DNA of 64,000 nucleotides, taken from the NCBI GenBank assembly GCA_016432725.1, contig JACJDG010000003.1, positions 6,354,001 to 6,418,000 on the forward strand, given 5' to 3'. Of the stretch, positions 39,301 to 53,000 are shown in pieces. Position 1 is the stretch's first letter. Every line of letters begins with the position of its first letter. Both the position numbers and the translations under genes were made by a program. The notes beneath the pieces are model-generated. The model was not told the DNA's origin, ran no database searches, and saw nothing but the letters and a program-made list of their open reading frames with translations. This DNA comes from Streptomyces sp. DHE7-1 (GTDB taxonomy: Bacteria > Actinomycetota > Actinomycetes > Streptomycetales > Streptomycetaceae).

Positions 39301-42300
39301 ATGTGATGGTGCCGGCATCGGCGTTGGTGGAGCTGGCGGTGCGGGCCGGTGACGAGGTCGGGTGCCCGGTGGTACGGGAGTTGGCGATGACGGCTCCACT
39401 GCTGCTCCCCGAGCGCGGCGGGGTCCGGCTGCACGTCGTCGTGGGCGAGCCGGATGAGGCGGGGCGCCGGAGCCTGGAGATCCACTCACGCACCGGTGCC
39501 GTGGCGGACGACGACCGTCAGGGGTGGGTGCGGCACGCGCAGGGTGTGCTGGCCGCGGACCAGTCCGCCGAGCGGGGGTGGCCGGAGTCGGTGTGGCCGC
39601 CGGTCGGGGCGGAGGCCGTCGACGTGGAGACCGCCTACGAGCGACTCGCCGAGCAGGGCTACGGGTACGGGCCGGTGTTTCGTGGCGTGCGCGCGGCCTG
39701 GCGGCGCGGCGGCGAGTTCTTCGCCGAGGTGAGTCTTTCGTCCACGACGGATGTGAGCGGGTTCGGGGTACACCCGGCGCTCCTGGACGCGGTGGTCCAC
39801 GCTCCTCGACTCGCCGCTCGGGACGCGGGGTCGGACGTGGAGGTCGTTCAGGTTCCGTTCCTCTTCGAAGACGTGTCGCTGCGGGCGGTCGGTGCCTCCT
39901 CGGTGCGGGTCCGGTTCGCGCCTGCCGGCTCCGACGCCGTCTCGGTGCATGTCGCGGACGAGAGCGGTGCCCTAGTGCTGGAGATCGGCTCGCTGGCGAC
40001 ACGGCCGGTGTCACCGGAGGCGCTGACCTCGGCCGCGGCGGTGAGCACGGCGCCCGACGGGCTGTTCGAGGTGGTGTGGTCGCCGGTCCCGCTGCCTGAG
40101 CGCGCTACGGAAGTGGTCGAGTACGCCGGCTGGGATCCGGATGCCGAGTCCGTGCCGCCGGTCGTGGTGTGGGAGTGGGCTGCCGAGGCCGGCGCAGATG
40201 TGGTGGCGTCGATGCACAGCGGCGTACATCGGGCGCTCGAAGTACTGCAGGCCTGGCTGACCGCAACCCGGTACGAGGGCTCGACGCTGATGGTGGTGAC
40301 CAGGGGCGCCGTCGGCCTTCCGGGTGAGGCGGTCGCGGACGTGGCGGCTTCGGCGGTGTGGGGCCTGGTGCGGTCGGCGCAGTCGGAGAATCCGGGCCGG
40401 ATCGTGCTCGTGGACACCGACGGCGAAGTCGACTCGGTGCTGGCGGAGTTGGACGAGCCGCAGCTCGTGCTGCGGGACGGGATCGTGCGTGCGGCGCGCC
40501 TCGTGCGCGCCGGAGGGGCGGAGTCCGTGGAGGCCGGGATCGGTGCGGACGGCGCCGTGATCGTCACCGGTGGCACGGGTGGCGTCGGCGGCGTAATGGC
40601 ACGGCGGTTGGTCCAGGAGCACGGGGCGGGTTGCGTCGTCCTGGCCTCGCGCCGGGGTGTCGAAGCCGACGGCGTAGCGGAGTTGGTGGCTGATCTCGAA
40701 GCCGCCGGTGCGGTGGTTCGGGTCGTGGCCTGCGATGTGTCGGGCCGTGCCGCGGTGGTGGATCTCGTGGCTTCGGTGCCTGAGGGCTTCGAACTGCGCG
40801 GTGTCGTTCATGCGGCGGGTGTGCTGGACGACGGCGTGATCGGATCGCTGACCGCCGAGCGCTTGGACCGGGTCCTCGCGGCGAAGGCGGACGCGGCCTG
40901 GTACCTGCATGAGGCCACCCTCGATCGGGACCTGGTGCTGTTCTCGGTGGTCTCGTCGCTGTCCGGGGTGCTGGGTGGCCCGGGCCAGGGCAACTACGCC
41001 GCGGCGAACACGTTCCTGGACGCGCTGGCCGTGCACCGGCGGGACCTGGGACTCGCGGGACAGTCGGTCTCCTGGGGCCTGTGGGCCGACGCCGGCAGTA
41101 TGGGCGCCGGGCTGGCCGAGGAGGCTGTGGCTCGGCTCCGAGCGGGTGGTGTGCTGCCGTTGGGCTCCGCACAGGCCGTGGAGCTGTTCGACGCGGCGCT
41201 GTCCGCAGGCGCGGGCCATGTGGTGGCTACCTGGTGGGATCTTCCGGCCCTGCGTCGTCTGGCCCGGGCCGGTGAGCTGGCGCCGGTGCTGGCCGAGCTG
41301 GTTCCCGCGGTACGGCGCACCGCTGCGACGGGGGAGTCCGGGTCGCAGTTGGTGTCCCGCTTGCGCGGCATCGCTCCGGACGGTCGGCGCGCATTGCTGA
41401 CCGAACTGGTGTCGTCGTCGGTGGCGGCGGTGCTGGGGTACGGCAGCCCGGATGCTGTCGCAGCCACGGCCGCGTTCCGTGACCTGGGCCTGGACTCCCT
41501 CGGCGGTGTCAACGTCCGCAACAGCCTCCAGGCCGCGACCGGGCTGAGCCTTCCCGCGTCCCTGGTGTTCGACTATCCGACCGCGCAGGCATTGGCCCAC
41601 CACCTCCTGGAGCGGCTGCTGCCAGGAGACACGGAAGCGGTGGCAGTCACGCCCGTGATCCCTTCCCCGTCGGCGTCGGGGGTGGACTCCGATCCGGTTG
41701 TGGTGGTGGGGATGGGGTGCCGTTATCCGGGTGGTGTGGTGTCTCCGGGGGTCTGTGGGATCTGGTCCGTTCGGGTGGGGAGGGGATCGGTGGGTTTCCC
41801 TCGGATCGTGGTTGGGATGTGGAGGGGCTTTTCGATCCGGATCCGGATGTCTCGGGGAAGTCGTATGTGCGGCGGGGCGGGTTCCTGGCCGATGTGGCGG
41901 GTTTCGATGCGGGGTTCTTCGGTGTGTCGCCGCGTGAGGCGGTGGCGATGGATCCGCAGCAGCGGTTGTTGCTGGAGGTGTGCTGGGAGGCGATCGAGCG
42001 GGCCGGGGTCGACCCGCTGTCCCTGCGGGGTTCACGGACGGGTGTCTTCGCCGGCGTGATGTCCCAGGACTACGCCCAGCTCGGCAACGCGGCCGGCGAC
42101 GCCACCGAAGGCTTCAGCACCGGCCTGATGGGCTCGGTGGTGTCGGGTCGGGTGTCGTATGCGTTGGGGCTTGAGGGTCCTGCGGTGTCGGTGGATACGG
42201 CGTGTTCGTCGTCGTTGGTGGCGTTGCATCTTGCTGGGCAGGCGTTGCGGGCGGGTGAGTGTGATTTGGCGTTGGCCGGTGGTGTGACGGTGATGGCGAC

Positions 42301-45300
42301 GCCGGAGACGTTTGTGGAGTTCTCGCGGCAGCGGGGTCTTGCGGTGGATGGGCGGTGCAAGGCGTTCGCGGAGGGGGCGGACGGCACCGGCTGGGGCGAG
42401 GGTGTGGGGGTGCTGTTGTTGGAGCGGTTGTCGGATGCCCGGTGTAACGGGCATCCGGTGTTGGCGGTGGTGGCGGGTTCGGCGGTGAATCAGGACGGTG
42501 CGTCGAATGGGTTGACGGCTCCGAATGGGCCTTCGCAGCAGCGGGTGATTCGGGCGGCGTTGGCGTCGGCGGGGCTGTCCGCGTCGGATGTGGACGCGGT
42601 GGAGGCTCATGGCACGGGCACGGTGCTGGGTGATCCGATCGAGGCGCAGGCGTTGTTGGCGACGTATGGGCAGCGGCCCGTGGATGGCGAGCCGTTGTGG
42701 CTTGGGTCGTTGAAGTCGAATGTCGGTCATACGCAGGCTGCTGCCGGTGTCGGCGGTGTGATCAAGATGGTGGAGGCGTTGCGGCACGGCACGCTGCCTC
42801 GCACGCTCCACGTGGACGCGCCCTCGTCGCACGTGGACTGGTCAGCGGGCCGGGTGGAACTGCTGACGGCGGAGCGGGCGTGGCCGGCGGTGGACCGCCC
42901 TCGGCGGGCGGGTGTGTCGTCGTTCGGGCTGTCGGGGACCAACGCCCACGTCATCATCGAACAAGCCCCTGACGTGCCTGTTGCTGCAGCGGTGATGCGA
43001 CCGGAGCCGGGTGCGGTTGGTGGCGTGTGGGCGTTGTCGGCCAAGACCCCGGACGCGCTGGCGAACCAGGCTTCAGCGCTGGCCGGTTGGCTGCGAGACG
43101 CCAATGAATCCGAGGTCGGACTTCGCGACGTGGCGTTGTCTTTGTCTCGGCGTTCGGTGTTCGGGCATCGGGCGGTGGTGTTCGGTGCGGACCGGGGGAG
43201 TTGCTGTCTTCTCTTGCGGATCTCGCCGCGCGGGGGGAGGGCTCCGGTGTGGTCGCGGGTTCGGTGCGTGCGGGTGGGCTGGCGTTCGTGTTTCCGGGTC
43301 AGGGTGCGCAGTGGTTGGGGATGGGTCGGGAGTTGGCTGGGGCGGTTCCTGAGTTCGCTCGGGAGTTGGAGGTGGTTGCTGGGGAGGTGGATCGGTGGTG
43401 GGGTCACCGGTTGCTGGATGTGGTGTGGGGTTCGGATGCGGGGGTGCTGGAGCGGACGGAGTTCACGCAGCCGGCGTTGTTCGCCCTGGAGGTGGCGCTG
43501 TTTCGTCTGCTTGAGGCTCGGGGTGTGAGGCCTGATTTCGTGGTGGGTCATTCGGTGGGGGAGATCGCTGCGGCGCATGTGGTGGGGATGTTGTCGTTGG
43601 AGGATGCGGCGCGGTTGGTGGTGGCGCGGGGTCGGGTGATGCAGCGGGCTGAGGCCGGGGTGATGACGGCGGTCTCGGGGTCGTTGGAGTTGGTGGAGGG
43701 TGTTCTGGCGGGGGTGGCGCCGGAGTTGGGTCCGGTGGTGGTGGCGGCGGTGAACGCGCCGGGCAGTGTGGTGATTTCGGGTGCTGGGGCGGCGGTCGAT
43801 GCTGCGGTGGTCGGGTTGGAGGGGGTTGGTTGCCGGACGCGTTCGTTGGCGGTGTCGCATGCTTTTCATTCGCCGTTGCTTGATCCGGTGCTGGAGGAGT
43901 TCGAGCAGGTCGCGAGGCAGGTGAGGGTGTCGGTTCCTGCGGGTGGTGTGGGGCTGGTGTCCAACGTGACCGGCGAGCTCGCGGATGTTGGTGGCGGGTT
44001 CGGGTCGGCGGAGTACTGGGTGCGGCATGCGCGGCAGGCGGTGCGCTTCGCCGACGCCGTGACGTATCTGGGTGAGCAACGGGTGAGCCGGTTCGTGGAA
44101 CTGGGCCCAGGCGCGCTGGTCTCCGCTGTGGTGAGCACGCTGGAGGAGGTGGCTGAGGGCGTTGAGGCTGCGTCTGTGGTGCCGTTGTTGTCTCGCCGGG
44201 GTCCGGAATCGGCGGCGTTTGTGGCGGGGCTCGGGCAGTTGTACGTGTCCGGGGTCCCGGTGTCCTGGGAGCCGTGGTGCGCGGGCGGACGACTGGTCGA
44301 CTTGCCGACATACGCGTTCCAGCGCGAACGGTACTGGCTCACACCGATCACACAGGCGACGGACGTACGGTCCGCAGGACTGAACTCGGTCACGCATCCG
44401 ATGCTGGGTGCGGCGGTGGCCCTGCCCGGATCGACGGGGCTGGTGCTGACGGGACAACTGTCGAGGTCCGGACAGCCGTGGCTCGCTGAGCACGAGGTGT
44501 TCGGCCATGTGATGGTGCCGGCATCGGCGTTGGTGGAGCTGGCGGTGCGGGCCGGTGACGAGGTCGGGTGCCCGGTGGTGCGGGAGTTGGCGATGACGGC
44601 TCCACTGCTGCTCCGCGAGCGGGGCGGGGTCCAGGTGCACGTCGTCGTGGGCGAGCTTGAGGAGGATGCCCTTCGTACGGTCGAGATCCACTCACGTCCC
44701 GACGCCGGTGACGGGCCGTGGACACTTCACGCACAGGGCACGCTCGTTGCCGGCCGGCGCAGGGGCGTCGACGAATGGTCGGAACCGGTGTGGCCGCCGG
44801 TCGGCGCAGAGGCCGTCGACGTCGAGGCCTCCTATCAGCGTCTCGCGAAGCAGCGCTACGAGTACGGGCCCCTGTTCCAGGGCGTGCGCGCAGTCTGGCG
44901 TCGCGGTGAGGAAGTACTCGCCGAGGTGAGCGCTCCTGCCGGAACGGACGTCGCGGGGTTCGGCATCCATCCCGCGCTGCTGGATGCCGTGGTGCACGCC
45001 CCGCTGCTGGTCGGGGCGGACGAGGAGGGCGGCCTGCGGGTGCCTTTCCTTTGGGAAGGTGCGTCGCTGCACGCGGTGGGTGCCCTGTCGGTGCGGGTGC
45101 GGATCGTCCCGAAGGGTGGTGACGCGGCCTCCGTGCAGGTGGTCGACGAGAGCGGTGCCTTGGTGCTGAGCGTTGACTCGCTCGTGACGCGCCAGGTGTC
45201 TCAGGAAGCTCTGGCCGCGGCGGCCACTGCGAGTACGGCTCCGGACGGTTTGTTCGAGGTGGCGTGGCGGGAGGTGCCGGTGCCGGCGGCGGATGCCGTG

Positions 45301-47061
45301 CCCTATGCCGTTTGGGATCCGGATGCCGAGGTCGTGCCGCCGGTGGTGGTGTGGGAGTGGGCGTCGGAGCCGGGTGCCGAGGTGGTGGCGTCGATGCACA
45401 GCGGCGTGCATCGGGCGCTGGAGGTGGTGCAGTCCTTCCTCGTCTCCTCTCGATGTGAGAAGTCGACGCTGCTGGTGGTGACCAAGGGGGCGGTCTCACT
45501 TGCCGGTGGCGCGGTCACGGATGTGGCGGCGTCGGGGGTGTGGGGGTTGGTGCGGTCGGCGCAGTCGGAGAACCCGGGCCGGATCGTCCTGATCGACACC
45601 GACGACGAGATCATCCCAGCGGAACTGCTCGCTTTGAGTGAGCCGCAGTTGCTGGTCCGTGGCGGTGTGGTGCACGTCCCTCGCCTGGCCCGCGCCACCA
45701 TGACTGACCCGGTCGATACGCGGATCGGTGCGGACGGCGCGGTGATCGTGACCGGTGGGACCGGGGGCGTGGGCAGTGTGCTTGCCCGGCGGCTCGTCGT
45801 GGCCCATGAGGCCGGCTGCGTCGTCCTGGCCTCGCGTCGGGGCGCCGAAGCCGACGGCGTAGCGGAGCTGGTGGCTGATCTCGAAGCAGCCGGTGCGGTG
45901 GTTCGGGTTGTGGCCTGCGATGTGTCGGACGGTGCCGCGGTGGTGGATCTCGTGGGCTCGGTGCCGGAGGGCTTCGAGTTGCGGGGCGTCGTTCATGCGG
46001 CGGGTGTGCTGGACGACGGCGTGATCGGCTCGCTCACCCCCGAGCGTGTCGACCGGGTCCTGGCGGCGAAGGCGGACGCGGCCTGGTACCTCCACGAGGC
46101 CACCCGCGACCTGCCCCTGACCCTGTTCTCGGTCGTCTCCTCCCTCTCCGGGGTGCTCGGCGGTCCGGGGCAGGCCAACTACGCGGCCGCGAACGCCTTC
46201 CTCGACGCGCTGGCCGTGCACCGCAGGCACGCCGGCCTGCCCGGACAGTCGACCTCCTGGGGACTGTGGGCCGAGTCGGGAGGTATGGGCGACGGGTTGG
46301 CGGACGAGGCCCTGGCCCGCCTCCGTACCAGTGGCGTGCTGCCGTTGAGTTCAGCGCAGGCCGTGGAGTTGTTCGACGCGGCGACATCCCGCGGCGCGGG
46401 TCACCTGGTCGGTGTGCGGTGGGACCTCTCCGCCCTGCGCCGCCTGGCCGACGCCGACGAGTTGGCGCCGCTGCTCGCCGATCTGGTGCCAACGGTGCGG
46501 CGGACGGCGGCGGCTGGGGAGAGCGTCTCCCAGCTCGAGACACGGCTCCGGGAGACCGACTTGGCCGGTCGGCACGAGTTGTTGAGCGAGCTGGTGTCCA
46601 CGTCGGTGGCAGCGGCGCTCGGACACAGCGGCACGGAAGCCGTGCCGGCCACGGCCGCGTTCCGGGACCTGGGCCTGGACTCGCTCGGCGGTGTCAACGT
46701 CCGCAACCGGCTCCAGACCGCGACCGGCCTTACTCTTCCCGCGTCCCTGGTGTTCGACTACCCGACCCCACAGGCGCTGGCTGGCTTCCTGCTCGAACAA
46801 CTCATGCCGGACGATGGCGGATCGAGTACGGCACCGACACACCTGACGGACGTCCGGCGGCTTCTGCAGTCAGTGCCGATCAGCCGTCCCGGCGATTCGG
46901 TGATCATCGAGCGCCTGCTGAAGCTCGCGGAAGCCGAGAACGACTGGTCCGAGGGTGAACCCGCCCCCGTGGACCGGAGCGAGTCCATCGAGGAGATGGA
47001 CGTGGACGCACTGATCGACATGGGACTTGGCCTTTCTCAGAGCAGGAAGAGTGACATCTGA
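36370..47061 (+). CDS. PKS A: type I PKS, two modules KS-AT-DH-KR-ACP, three frameshifts
   Basis: Modular polyketide synthase, 3564 residues corrected. An N-terminal docking coiled coil (KEDLVGALRRAAKEVAALKR) is followed by module 1: KS 40-463, AT 567-863, DH 937-1227, KR 1393-1577, ACP 1683-1750; and module 2: KS 1773-2198, AT 2303-2600, DH 2673-2953, KR 3121-3300, ACP 3406-3476. The end is a C-terminal docking region (IEEMDVDALIDMGLG). KS triads are intact (DTACSSS, EAHGTGT, KSNVGHT). Both ATs have GHSVGE and HAFH, the malonyl type. DHs keep HxxxGxxxxP. KRs have the LDD motif (B type) and Ser/Tyr/Asn. No ER, so two double bonds are expected. Breaks: GGGGG at 38027-38031, 41747-41751 and 43194-43198; sister modules carry six G. 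The start is ATG 36370, with GTG 36382 an alternative. Confidence 0.93.
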
Positions 47062-50000
47062 TGACGACCCGGGAAGAGAAGCTGGTCGAAGCGCTGCGCA
47101 ACTCTCTGCTCGAGATCGAGACGGTTCGCGCCGAGAACGAGCGGCTGCTCGCCAAGAACTCCGATCCGGTCGTCGTCGTGGGGATGGGGTGCCGTTATCC
47201 GGGTGGTGTGGTGTCTCCGGGGGGTCTGTGGGATCTGGTCCGTTCGGGTGGGGAGGGGATCGGTGGGTTTCCCTCGGATCGTGGTTGGGATGTGGAGGGG
47301 CTTTTCGATCCGGATCCGGATGTGCCGGGGAAGTCGTATGTGCGGCGGGGCGGGTTCCTGGCCGATGTGGCGGGTTTCGATGCGGGGTTCTTCGGTGTGT
47401 CGCCGCGTGAGGCGGTGGCGATGGATCCGCAGCAGCGGTTGTTGCTGGAGGTGTGTTGGGAGGCGATCGAGCGGGCCGGGGTCGACCCGCTGGCGCTGCG
47501 GGGTTCCCGGACGGGTGTCTTCGCCGGTGTGATGTCCCAGGACTACGCCCAGCTCGGCAACGCGGCCGACGACAGCGCGGACGGCTTCAGCACCAGTGTC
47601 ATGGGCTCCGTCATTTCTGGCCGGGTGTCGTATGCGTTGGGGCTTGAGGGGCCTGCGGTCACCGTGGATACGGCGTGTTCGTCGTCGTTGGTGGCGTTGC
47701 ATCTGGCTGGGCAGGCGTTGCGGGCGGGTGAGTGTGATCTTGCGTTGGCCGGTGGTGTGACGGTGATGGCGACGCCGGAGACGTTTGTGGAGTTCTCGCG
47801 GCAGCGGGGTCTTGCTGTGGATGGGCGGTGCAAGGCGTTCGCGGATGCTGCGGACGGCACCGGCTGGGGTGAGGGTGTCGGGGTGCTGCTGCTGGAGCGG
47901 CTGTCGGATGCCCGGCGCAACGGGCATCCGGTGTTGGCGGTGGTGGCGGGTTCGGCGGTGAATCAGGACGGTGCGTCCAACGGTCTCACCGCGCCCAACG
48001 GCCCCTCGCAGCAGCGGGTGATTCGGGCGGCGTTGGCGTCGGCGGGGCTGTCCGCGTCGGATGTGGACGCGGTGGAGGCTCATGGCACGGGTACGGTGCT
48101 GGGGGATCCGATCGAGGCGCAGGCCCTGCTGGCAACGTATGGGCAGCGGCCCGCTACTGCTGAGCCTCTGTGGCTGGGGTCGTTGAAGTCGAACGTCGGT
48201 CACACGCAGGCCGCTGCCGGCGTGGGGGGTGTGATCAAGATGGTGGAGGCGTTGCGGCACGGCACGCTGCCTCGCACGCTCCACGTGGACGCGCCCTCGT
48301 CGCACGTCGACTGGACTAGCGGCCGGGTGGAACTGCTCACGACCGAACGGGCATGGCCGCGGGCGGACCGTCCCCGGCGGGCGGGTGTGTCGTCGTTCGG
48401 ACTGTCGGGGACCAACGCCCACGTCATCATCGAACAAGCCCCGGAGGAAGTCGCCGACATCGACTCTCCGGCCGCTGATCAAGCAGGCCCGATCGGTGGT
48501 GTCTGGGCACTGTCGGGCAGAACTCGGGACGCGCTGGCCGATCAGGCCGCCGTCCTTGCCGAGTGGCTCGGAGGTGAGGGAGCCGATTCGCGTGATGCTG
48601 ATGTGGCGTTGTCTTTGTCTCGGCGTTCGGTGTTCGGGCATCGGGCGGTGGTGTTCGGTGCGGACCGGGGGGAGTTGCTGTCTTCTCTTGCGGATCTCGC
48701 CGCGCGGGGGGAGGGCTCCGGTGTGGTCGCGGGTTCGGTGCGTGCGGGTGGGCTGGCGTTCGTGTTTCCGGGTCAGGGTGCGCAGTGGTTGGGGATGGGT
48801 CGGGAGTTGGCTGGGGCGGTTCCTGAGTTCGCTCGGGAGTTGGAGGTGGTTGCTGGGGAGGTGGATCGGTGGTGGGGTCACCGGTTGCTGGATGTGGTGT
48901 GGGGTTCGGATGCGGGGGTGTTGGAGCGGACGGAGTTCACGCAGCCGGCGTTGTTCGCCCTGGAGGTGGCGCTGTTTCGTCTGCTTGAGGCTCGGGGTGT
49001 GAGGCCTGATTTCGTGGTGGGTCATTCGGTGGGGGAGATCGCTGCGGCGCATGTGGTGGGGATGTTGTCGTTGGAGGATGCGGCGCGGTTGGTGGTGGCG
49101 CGGGGTCGGGTGATGCAGCGGGCTGAGGCTGGGGTGATGACGGCGGTCTCGGGGTCGTTGGAGTTGGTGGAGGAGATCCTGGCGGGGGTGGGGCCGGAGT
49201 TGGGTCCGGTGGTGGTGGCGGCGGTGAACGCGCCGGGCAGTGTGGTGATTTCGGGTGCTGGGGCGGCGGTCGATGCTGCGGTGGTCGGGTTGGAGGGGGT
49301 TGGTTGCCGGACGCGTTCGTTGGCGGTGTCGCATGCGTTTCATTCGCCGTTGCTTGATCCGGTGCTGGAGGAGTTCGAGCGGGTCGCGTCTGAGGTGAGG
49401 GTGTCGGTTCCTGCGGGTGGTGTGGGGCTGGTGTCCAACGTGACCGGCGAGCTCGCGGATGTTGGTGGCGGGTTCGGGTCGGCGGAGTACTGGGTGCGGC
49501 ATGCGCGGCAGGCGGTGCGCTTCGCCGACGCCGTGACGTATCTGGGTGAGCAGCGGGTGAGCCGGTTCGTGGAGCTGGGGCCGGGGGTGCTGGTCTCGGC
49601 CGTGGTGAGCACGCTGGAGGAGGCGACGGCGCCCGAGGCGCCCCTGGTGGTGCCGCTACTGAGTCGGCGGGACGCGGAATCGGCTGCGTTGGTGTCGGGG
49701 CTGGGGCAGTTGTTCGCATCGGGGGTCCCGGTGTCCTGGGAGCCGTGGTGCGCGGGCGGACGACTGGTCGACTTGCCGACTTACGCGTTCCAGCGCGAGC
49801 GGTACTGGCTCACGCCCGCCACACAGCGCGGTGACGTCGGCACAGCCGGTCTGACCCCGGCGGATCACCCTCTGCTGGGCGCGGTCGTGACGCTGCCGGA
49901 CTCTTCGAGTCTGCTGTTGACGGGGCAACTGTCGAGGTCCGCTCAGCCGTGGCTCGCTGAGCACGATGTCCTGGGCCATGTGATGGTGCCGGCATCGGCG

Positions 50001-53000
50001 CTGGTGGAGCTGGCGGTGCGGGCCGGTGACGAGGTCGGGTGCCCGGTGGTGCGGGAGCTGGCGATGACGGCTCCACTGCTGCTCCCCGAGCGGGGCGGGG
50101 TCCAGGTGCACGTCGTCGTGGGCGAGCACCAGACGGCCGGGACCCGTGAGGTGAGAATCCATTCGCGCCCCGACAACGGGGACGGTGAGTGGGTCCTGCA
50201 CGCCCAGGGGACGCTCGCTCCCACGAATCCCGGCGCCCGGGACGCGCACGCGTGGCTGGAGCCGGAGTGGCCGCCGACCGGGGCGCTGGCGGTCGATGTC
50301 CAGACGGCGTACGAGGCGCTGGCCGAGCTGGGCTACGGGTACGGGCCGGCGTTTCGCGGTGTGCGCGCGGCCTGGCGGCGCGGCAGCGAGATCTACGCCG
50401 AGGTCAAGCTGCCGTCCGGCACGGATGTCACAGGGTTCGGCATTCATCCGGCTCTTCTGGACGCCGTGGTGCACGCCCCCATGCTCACCGCCCCGGCGAC
50501 AGCGTCGGGCGTGGCAGAAGTGCGGGTTCCGTTCCTGTTCGACGGGGTGTCGCTCCATGCGGTGGCCGCGTCCTCGGTGCGGGTGCGGATCGCTCCGGCG
50601 GGTACCGATGCGGCCTCTGTGCAGGTGGTCGACGAGAGCGGTGCCTTGGTGCTGAGCGTTGATTCGCTGGTGACGCGCCAGGTGTCTCAGGAAGCTCTGG
50701 CCGCGGCGGCCACTGCGAGTACGGCTCCGGACGGTTTGTTCGAGGTGGCGTGGCGGGGGGTGCCGGTGCCGGCGGTGGATGCCGTGCCCTATGCGGTTTG
50801 GGATCCGGATGCCGAGGTCGTGCCGCCGGTGGTGGTGTGGGAGTGGGCGTCGGAGCCGGGTGCCGAGGTGGTGGCGTCGATGCACAGCGGCGTGCGTCGC
50901 GCGCTGGAGGTGGTGCAGTCCTTCCTGACCTCGCCGAGGTTTGAGAGTTCGACGCTGGTGGTCGTGACCCGGGGCGCTGTGTCGCTCCCGGGGGAGGCCG
51001 TCACGGATGTGGCGGCGTCGGGGGTGTGGGGGTTGGTGCGGTCGGCGCAGTCGGAGAACCCGGGCCGGATCGTCCTCATAGACACCGACAGCACGGGCGT
51101 CCACGCAGACCTCACCGCGCTCGACGAGCCTCAGCTGCTCGTTCGCGGTGGTGTGGTGCACGTTCCTCGCCTCGCCCGCGCCACCATGACTGACCCGGTC
51201 GATACGCGGATCGGTGCGGACGGCGCGGTGATCGTGACCGGCGGGACCGGGGGCGTGGGCAGTGTGCTGGCCCGGCGGCTCGTCGCGGCTCATGAGGCCG
51301 GCTGCATCGTGCTGGCCTCGCGCCGGGGCGCCGAAGCGGACGGCGTAGCGGAGTTGGTGACGGAACTCGAAGCTGCTGGTGCCACGGTCCGGGTAGTCGC
51401 CTGCGACGTCTCGGACCGTTCCTCGGTCCAGGACCTGCTCCACTCGATCCCCGATGGTTTCCAGCTCCGTGGTGTCGTCCATGCCGCCGGTGTCCTCGAC
51501 GACGGCGTGATCGGCTCACTCACCCCGGAGCGGTTGGACCGTGTTCTGGCGGCGAAGGCGGACGCGGCCTGGTACCTCCATGAGGCCACCCGCGATCTGC
51601 CGCTGACTCTGTTCTCGGTCGTCTCGTCCCTCTCCGGGGTGCTCGGCGGTCCGGGTCAGGCCAACTACGCAGCTGCGAACGCCTTCCTCGACGCGCTGGC
51701 CGTGCACCGCAGGCAGTCCGGCCTGCCCGGACAGTCGACCTCATGGGGACTCTGGGCAGAGGCCGGAGGCATGAGTGGCCGGCTCGGTGCCGATGAGTTG
51801 GCGCAGCTTCGCGCAGGCGGCGTACTGCCCTTCACCCCCGATCAAGCGGTGGAGCTGTTCGACGCGGCCTGCACCAGCGGTGCGGGTCACCTGGTCTGCG
51901 TTCGCTGGGACTTGCCCACTCTGCGGCGCCTGGCCGCTGAAGACGAACTGATGCCTCTGCTTGCGGAGCTGGCACCGGCGGTGCGTCGAGCCGCCGCGTC
52001 GGGGAGTCCGTGCCGCAGTTGGTGTCCCGATTGCGCGGCACCGATCCGGCAGGCCGGCGCCGGCTGCTGACCGAGCTGGTGCGCTCCACGGTGGCGACGG
52101 TGCTGGGCCATGACCGCGCCGACGCCGTGGGCGCCACGGCCGCGTTCAAGGACCTTGGCCTCGATTCTCTCGGTGGCGTCAACGTCCGCAACCGCCTTCA
52201 GACGGCCACTGCTCTGAGCCTCCCCGCGTCCCTGGTGTTCGACTACCCCACCGCACAGGCGCTGGCCGACTCCCTTCTCGAGCGACTGCTCCCGGAGGCC
52301 ACCGGGCCGGACAGCGACCGGACGATCCACGCATCGGCCGCGGCCGGAACGAATCAGGACCCGAACCAGAACCGGGACCAAAACGCGGGTCATGACCAGG
52401 GCCAGGACGTGGACCCCGTCGTGATCGTCGGCATGGGCTGCCGCTATCCCGGCGGTGTCGCATCCCCCGAGGATCTCTGGCGACTGGTGTCGAGCGCTGC
52501 GGACGGCATCGGAGCGTTCCCGACCGACCGTGGCTGGAACCTGGACGACGTGCTCGACCCGGATCCCGAGGCGTGGGGCAAGTCGTACGTCGGCCAGGGC
52601 GGGTTCCTGGCGGACGTCGCCGGCTTCGATGCGGGTTTCTTCGGCATTTCGCCGCGTGAGGCTGTGGCGATGGATCCGCAGCAGCGGTTGTTGCTGGAGG
52701 TGTGCTGGGAGGCGATCGAGCGGGCCGGGGTCGACCCGCAGGGTCTGCGGGGTTCCCGGACGGGTGTCTTCGCCGGTGTGATGTCCCAGGACTACCTCCG
52801 GGCCGCCGAGGGCGCGACCGACGACACCGAGGGCTTCAGCACCGGTGTCATGGGTTCAGTGGTGTCCGGTCGGGTGTCGTATGCGTTGGGGCTTGAGGGG
52901 CCTGCGGTCACCGTGGACACGGCGTGTTCGTCGTCGTTGGTGGCGTTGCACCTTGCGGCGCAGGCGTTGCGGGCGGGTGAGTGTGATCTTGCGTTGGCCG

